A stretch of DNA of 64,000 nucleotides. It comes from Cryptomeria japonica (Eukaryota > Streptophyta > Pinopsida > Cupressales > Cupressaceae). Shown here piece after piece: positions 58,991 through 64,000 of this stretch. The DNA lies in contig NC_081405.1 of the NCBI RefSeq assembly GCF_030272615.1, forward strand, positions 610,132,065-610,196,064, in the 5' to 3' direction. A program made the translations under genes and the position numbers. Every line of letters starts with the position of its first letter. Position 1 is the first letter of the stretch. The notes below the pieces were generated by a model. That model had not been told where the DNA came from, did not search any database, and saw only the letters and a list, made by a program, of their open reading frames with translations.

Positions 58991-61900
58991 ATGAAAATAA
59001 TAAAATGGAATGTTAGGGGATTGAATGCCCCTAACAAACAACACATCTTAAAGCGTTGCATCTCTGACTCTAAACCTGACATAATATTAATTCAAGAAAC
59101 AAAAATGAATGCATCTGAGATATCTATCTTTAGGCAAAAACTAGGGGTTAGACAACTTAATCATTCCCTAGCCTCCGGTGCTTCAGGGGGCTTAGCTATC
59201 ATCTGGGATCCTAGAAGCCTTTCATTCACATCACTAGAGATCCAGTAGAACTGGATAGGAGGAGAGGTTGTAAAATACAAAAATAACCTCAAATTCAAAC
59301 TAATTAATGTTTATGGCCCCATCCAGAACAATGAAAAGGTGAAAGTATGGAAGGATATTGAGATCTTTCTTAAAAGCTTCCCGAACGACCTTAGTATCAT
59401 TGGGGGAGATTTCAATGCCATCACTAAAGCCTTAGATAAAAGAGGAGGAAGCAACAAGCTTCCTCCTTCAGCTATAGACTTCAATCTCTGGATCAATAGG
59501 ATTTCCCTGCTAGAAATCAAGACGACAGGGAATGCTTTCACTTGGAACAATAGAAGATCTGGTTTTTGTAATATAGCAGAGAAACTTGATAGGTTCTTTA
59601 TCTATGGTGGGCTCTCAAAATTGAATTACTCCTTGAAGGAAGAGCCTCTTCCTTTATCAAGATCGGACCATTTCCCACTCCAATTAAACTTATTATTAGA
59701 CTATACTCCAAAAAAATGTCCCTTCAAATTTGAGAATATGTGGTTTAGAGATGATAACTTTCTAAGCTTACTTGAAAAATGGTGGAGTAGCTCCACTTTC
59801 TCAGGTTCGAAGATGTTTATTGTTGCAAGTAAGCTAAAACTTATAAAAAGGAAGCTCTTAGAGTGGAATAGGATCAAATTTGGTAACATCTTTGACAAAA
59901 AAACATCAATAGAGAATGATCTCAATAGGGTTAATATTGAGGTCCTAGAGAGAGGGATGGATGAGCATCTTTTCCTTAAGGAGAAGGCCCTTCTCTTGGA
60001 ATATGGAAAGATACTATCCTGTGAAGAGATTTTTTGGAAACAAAAATCTAGAGAGACTTGGCTGAAGGAAGGGGACCAAAATACTAATTTCTTCCACAAT
60101 AGCACCAAGCAAAGGAGAGGGGTCAATCAAATTTCTCAAATTATGAACAACCATGGTTCCATCCTATCTGAACCAGATATGATAGCGTCTGAAGTAGCTA
60201 AGTTCTATGAGAATATCCTAAACAATCTTGAAGGCTCTGACCTTAAGGGCCAACTTGACTTCATTAAGAATATCCCGAAACTCATTACCAATAACCACAA
60301 CCAAATCCTTTTAAAGAAATTCTCTATGGAGGAGGTTAAACCTACCCTCTTCAAGATGAATCCAGACAAAGCTCCAGGTCCCGATGGCTTCCCCACTAGT
60401 TTTTTTCAAAAATGCTGGGATTTTATGGGAATAGAAATCATGGAGGCCTTGGAAGGGGTAAGGAACTCAGGAAAGATTCTTAAAGAAGTCAACAACACCT
60501 TCCTCACCCTCATTCCAAATAAAGAAAACCTAGAGAGCTTCAATGATTTCAAACCAATTGCTCTCTGCAACACTTTGTACAAACTTTTAACTAAAACCTT
60601 AGCAGCTAGACTCCAAAATCTCCTTCCCTTAATTATCAGTGAGGAACAAACTGGCTTCATTATGGAAAGATCAATCTATGATGGGGTGATTATCGCCCAG
60701 GAAGCCTTGCATTCAGTTCAGCTTAACAAATCACCAAGCATGTTAATCAAATTGGACATTAGTAAAGCTTATGACAAAGTTGACTGGTGCTTCCTCTGCA
60801 AATGCATGGAAGCCTTTGGCTTTTCAAAAACCTGGATCAAACTTATCTACGAATGCATATCCACCCCTAGATTCTCGGTTCTAGTTAATGGCTCCCCAGT
60901 AGGCTTCTTTAGTAGCTCGAGAGGGCTTAGGCAGGGGGACCCTATATCTCCCTTTCTTTTTATTATGGCTAAAGCCCTGGGAAGAGCTATTACAATGGCC
61001 AAAAAGAAAGGGAAGATTCAAGGTATTCCCATCACCAGTGGCCTCCCCTCCTTTACCCACCAGCAATTTTTTGATGTCACAATGCTCTTTGAACAAGGTG
61101 ACATAGGGGAGGCTCGCGCTTTTAAAAATATTCTCAATTCCTACATGAGAGCCTCGGGTCAAGAGGTTAATCTAGTTAAATCTGCTATCTTTATGTTCAA
61201 CATAGATCCCCTTCTAGAAAAAGACATTTGCAAAGTCCTGGAAATCAGTATAGGATCCCTTCCTTGCAAATATTTAGGCATTCCCCTTGACAGAGGTAGG
61301 AGACCCTCTAATTTATGGAATAACTTAGTGGATAAGATCAAATCTAGAATCAGCACTTGGAAAGGGAAATGGCTATCTTCGGTTGGCAGAGCAACTCTAG
61401 TTAAATCAGTCTTATCAGCTATGCCCATTTTCCAGCTTTCCCTTCAGTGGCTATCCTCTTCAAAACTTGCCGAAATCAATAAGCATCTTAGAACTTTCTT
61501 CTGGTAGGGAACTGATAACAACCACAAAATCTCACTTATCTCCTGGGACAAGATATGCTCACCCAAAGAGGATGCGGGTATGGGCATCAAAAACCTTCGA
61601 GCCCAAGGAAGAGAATTGGGGGCAAAGTTGGTATGGACATTATTCAAACACCCACATCTTAAATGGGCAAGATTACTTAACCTCAAGTACCTTAATGGAG
61701 ATGACCCATCCCAAATATTCAGGGAGCCCAACCCTCCCAGAGGCTCCTGCCTTTGAAATTTTATGCTTGAATGTAGGAAGACCATCACGGACAAGCTTAC
61801 CTAGAACCTAGGCTCAGGGGACAAAGCTCTCTTTTGGTCAGATTCATGGCAAGGCTATAAAGCCATTGAAAACATCCATGACTTTGGGACTACCCAAGTC

Positions 61901-63187
61901 CTTCTTGAAGCAAAAAGAGGTCCCCTATTAAACAGTTACCTATCCCCTTCAAAGGAGGGGGCTGGCTAGCAATGGATCGAAAGGGATGATGAAGTCATCC
62001 TGATAGGGGACAAGCACAAACTCTTATCCATTCTCAATTCTAGGAACTTTGTCCTAACTCATGATAAGGACAAGCTTGTAAGGGAAGGCTCCTTAAAAGG
62101 AGAATACAATGCCAAATATGGGTACTCTCACATATCCAAAGCAGTTTTAAGGCCTAAGGTAGAACTTCCACTAAATCTTTGCTGGGATAGGAACTGTTTG
62201 CCCAAGGCAGGCATTTTCTCCTGGCTTGCAATCCAAAGCAAACTCCTCACTGCGGACAAATTTTGACGTATGGGCTATGAGGGTCCTAGTAGATTCCCCC
62301 TATGCAAAGCAGAGGAAGAGGACACCAATCATATTCTCCTTAATTGTCCCTATGCTCATCAATGTTGGATATGGTTTACCAATAAACTTGAATGGTCTGC
62401 AGCCTTTCCCAACACCATCTTAGGGATGCTTATGGCTTGGCCTCTTCTTAAGAGGGGCTATCTCTTCGAAGGATTGTGGAGAGCTCTCCCATCATCCATA
62501 ATGTGGGAACTGTGGAAAGAAAGAAATAGGTGCATCTTTAAGAATGAAAAACTAGATGTCCTAAGACTCATAAATAAAATAGAGTTAGTTGTCACAAAGC
62601 TTGTAAATAACAGACTCTCCTTGGGTTCACTTAAAAATGCTTCCATTTCTTACTAGGATGAAAAGATAAAAAAACGTTGGAAAGGCTTGTCCTTTCCCCC
62701 CTTTGTAGGTGTGGGCCCTACGGCCAACCTTCAATCTAGAGCATCATGCAGATGGCACCCCCTTGGTGAAGGGTGGCTGAAGTTAAACTTTGATGGGGCT
62801 TCCTGGGGCAACCTAGGGCAAGCAAGGATAGGATGCATTGTGCACAATTGGGAAGGCAAGGAAGTAGCATCCCTTGATTCTCCAGCTAGCATTATTACAA
62901 ACAATTGGGTAGAATTGTTGGCCTTGGTGGAAGGTTTGCTTTTATGCAGGAAACTTGAAGTGAAGTGCTTAGATATTGAGGGTGATTTGGCTATAATTGT
63001 CAATGCTCTTAGAATAGGTAGCATCCCAAATTGGAAACTTAATTCCTTCTTATCAAAGGCTCTGGATCTATGCAAAGGGTTTGATAGGTTTACAATTAAT
63101 CACATCTATAGGGAGGGCAATAAAAGGGCAGATGAGCTTGCTAACCTGGGGGCTGATGGTATCAAACTCCTGTCCTTGCCTACCTAA
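58991..63187 (+). pseudogene. LINE ORF2 protein: APE endonuclease, RT, zinc-binding and RNase H
   Basis: A single frame of 1398 codons without frameshift but with seven stops (59246, 61505, 61754, 61802, 61967, 62264, 62654). Endonuclease: KWNVRGLN, IQETK (about residue 36), GGDFNA (about 137) and SRSDHFPL (about 223), all catalytic positions present. RT: NPDKAPGPDGFP (about 457), LDISKAYDKVDW (about 588), GLRQGDPISPFLF (about 646); the catalytic FADD block reads FFDV at 61067-61078, losing one Asp. A YLGIPLDRGRR block and a zf-RVT block (HILLNCPYAHQCW, about 62320-62370) follow. RNase H has FDGAS, WVELLA, EGDLA and KRADELANLG, so its acidic residues look intact. Several stops fit Trp codons changed by G-to-A. 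The enzyme would nick DNA and prime reverse transcription at the target; this copy cannot. Confidence 0.93.
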
Positions 63188-63360
63188 GATAAGTTCTGCC
63201 TTTTCTATCTTCACTCCTTGATCTATAATCTATTGTCAATCTTTTCCTAGAACCGATGTGTTTAGAAAAGCATCAATCTTACAGATATATCTTAGCATCC
63301 ATAGTTAGTTCTCACCTCTGTATTTAGGTCCAGGAATAGATTCTGGGCGTCCTCAGCTTC
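63188..63360 (+). other. LINE 3' untranslated region
   Basis: Follows the ORF2 stop; T/C-rich, no polyadenine tail visible before the TA-rich stretch. Confidence 0.55.
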
Positions 63361-63649
63361 CTCCAAAATACATTTGCTGGATATGTGAATATACTAAGTA
63401 TATATACACAAGTCTGGTTATATATGCATGTGGGTATATATACATAGATACAATTTCAAGCATACATTCATACATCAATACAAATAGATAGATATATAAA
63501 CATATATATGTATGGATGTAAGGATGTATGCAGGTATATATGTATGTATATATAGACATCCACACATATATTTTCCAAATGTGATATATATACTTACATA
63601 TATCCACATATCTATAAGAAAGTTATATCTATAGATACAAATCCTCATA
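63361..63649. repeat. ATAC/TATA low-complexity stretch
   Basis: Repeated TATATAC, CATATAT and GTATGTATATA phrases. Tyr/Ile-rich apparent ORFs are artefacts. Confidence 0.85.
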
Positions 63650-63970
63650 TATATATAAATACATTTCATGTAGAAGTTTACATATATAATCATATTAAGA
63701 TCTATAGATTTTAACAATGTATTTCTAACTTATTTATGCCCTAGATAGGCTTTGAACCCTTGCAAGTCCACCTTCAGAATCTCTAGAGCCACTGTTTAAA
63801 TATATATATATATAAATACATTTCATGTAGAAGTTTTTTATATATAATCATATTTATCAAGATCTATATACTTTTAACCAGATATCTCAAACTTATTTAA
63901 GCCTTGGAAAGGTTTTGAGCCCTTGCAAGTCTACCTTTAGAATCTTCAGAGCCATTGGTTAAATATTCAC
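63650..63970 (-). repeat. Two tandem SINE-like tRNA-related units
   Basis: Two direct copies about 160 bp apart (63650-63800 and 63810-63970). On the minus strand each starts near GTGGCTCTAGAGATTC or ATGGCTCTGAAGATTC (A-box-like) and has, about 33 bp on, GGGTTCAAAGCC (perfect B-box pattern GGTTCRANNCC) or GGGCTCAAAACC (one change). Each continues through TAAATAAGTT, an ATAGATCTT segment and CTTCTACATGAAATGTATTTATATA. The spacing fits a tRNA-derived Pol III promoter. No other copy is in the window, so dispersal is unproven. Confidence 0.55.
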
Positions 63971-64000
63971 TTTTTTAATTAATCTTTGAGGATTCTTCCC
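63971..64000. other. Window edge, nothing recognised
   Basis: Thirty bases of AT-rich sequence. Confidence 0.5.

Larger units (their letters stand above)
57060..63340 (+). mobile_element. Near-full-length plant L1-type LINE
   Basis: ORF1 and ORF2 in order, with about 190 bp between them and a 3' UTR before a TA-rich stretch. The endonuclease-RT-RNase H layout of ORF2 is the plant L1 clade type with acquired RNase H. The outer limits are estimates; I found no clear poly(A) tail or target-site duplication. Confidence 0.85.

Noticed and set aside
63353-63717. Tyr/Ile-rich minus-strand frames
   Set aside because: By-products of ATAC/TATA low-complexity sequence.

Overview
The window is transposable-element-dominated nuclear DNA of a land plant with a large, repeat-rich genome. 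The evidence is Ty1/Copia elements whose primer-binding sites match plant initiator-Met tRNA, a plant-type LINE with a C-terminal RNase H, AT-rich spacers and long microsatellites. A conifer or other gymnosperm is my best guess, because the element copies are old, mostly full length and slowly decaying, but the sequence does not settle the clade. I see no intact host protein-coding gene, tRNA, rRNA or CRISPR array.

Region 1-24 kb is a stack of related Copia elements. On the minus strand three internal regions are separated by shared LTRs: A (cut by the window edge), LTR 3822-5379, B, LTR 17615-19174, and a 3'-UTR remnant D. This is a tandem LTR-internal-LTR-internal array. B is split by a nested, complete element C (7169-14820) with a 5-bp target-site duplication (TSD), GTGTC. 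To the right is a plus-strand Copia relic F (19412-23985). It lost protease, integrase and part of RT, and its two flanking LTRs do not look alike.

Region 24-28 kb holds hexanucleotide microsatellites around a minus-strand copy of an unrecognised element, here called the PIEVE element. A second copy lies at 40540-42435 on the plus strand, between 91-bp direct repeats. Both carry a long ORF with an acidic N-terminus, a recurring Pro-Ile-Glu-Val-Glu motif and in-frame TAG codons, and both have an A-rich 3' end. This is the best candidate for something undescribed.

Region 28.4-36.0 kb is a complete plus-strand Copia element E (TSD GTTTA), of the same subfamily as C. Region 36-40.4 kb is AT-rich spacer with one orphan heat-shock-type promoter signature. 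Region 44.7-53.8 kb is a 5'-truncated LINE split by a complete Copia element G (45517-53022). A small tRNA-like SINE with an 18-bp TSD sits at 54444-54596, followed by a CT-rich microsatellite (55.5-56.4 kb). A nearly full-length LINE (57.4-63.3 kb) has ORF1 and an endonuclease-RT-RNase H ORF2, disabled by point stops and a broken RT catalytic motif. The right end carries two tandem SINE-like units.

None of the element proteins is intact. Many stop codons fit C-to-T change at CAG, TGG and CGA codons, as expected for methylated plant transposons. In life these elements would move by reverse transcription: the Copia copies primed by initiator tRNA-Met, the LINE by target-primed reverse transcription, and the SINEs (and perhaps the PIEVE elements) using LINE enzymes. 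That functional picture is inferred from family knowledge.
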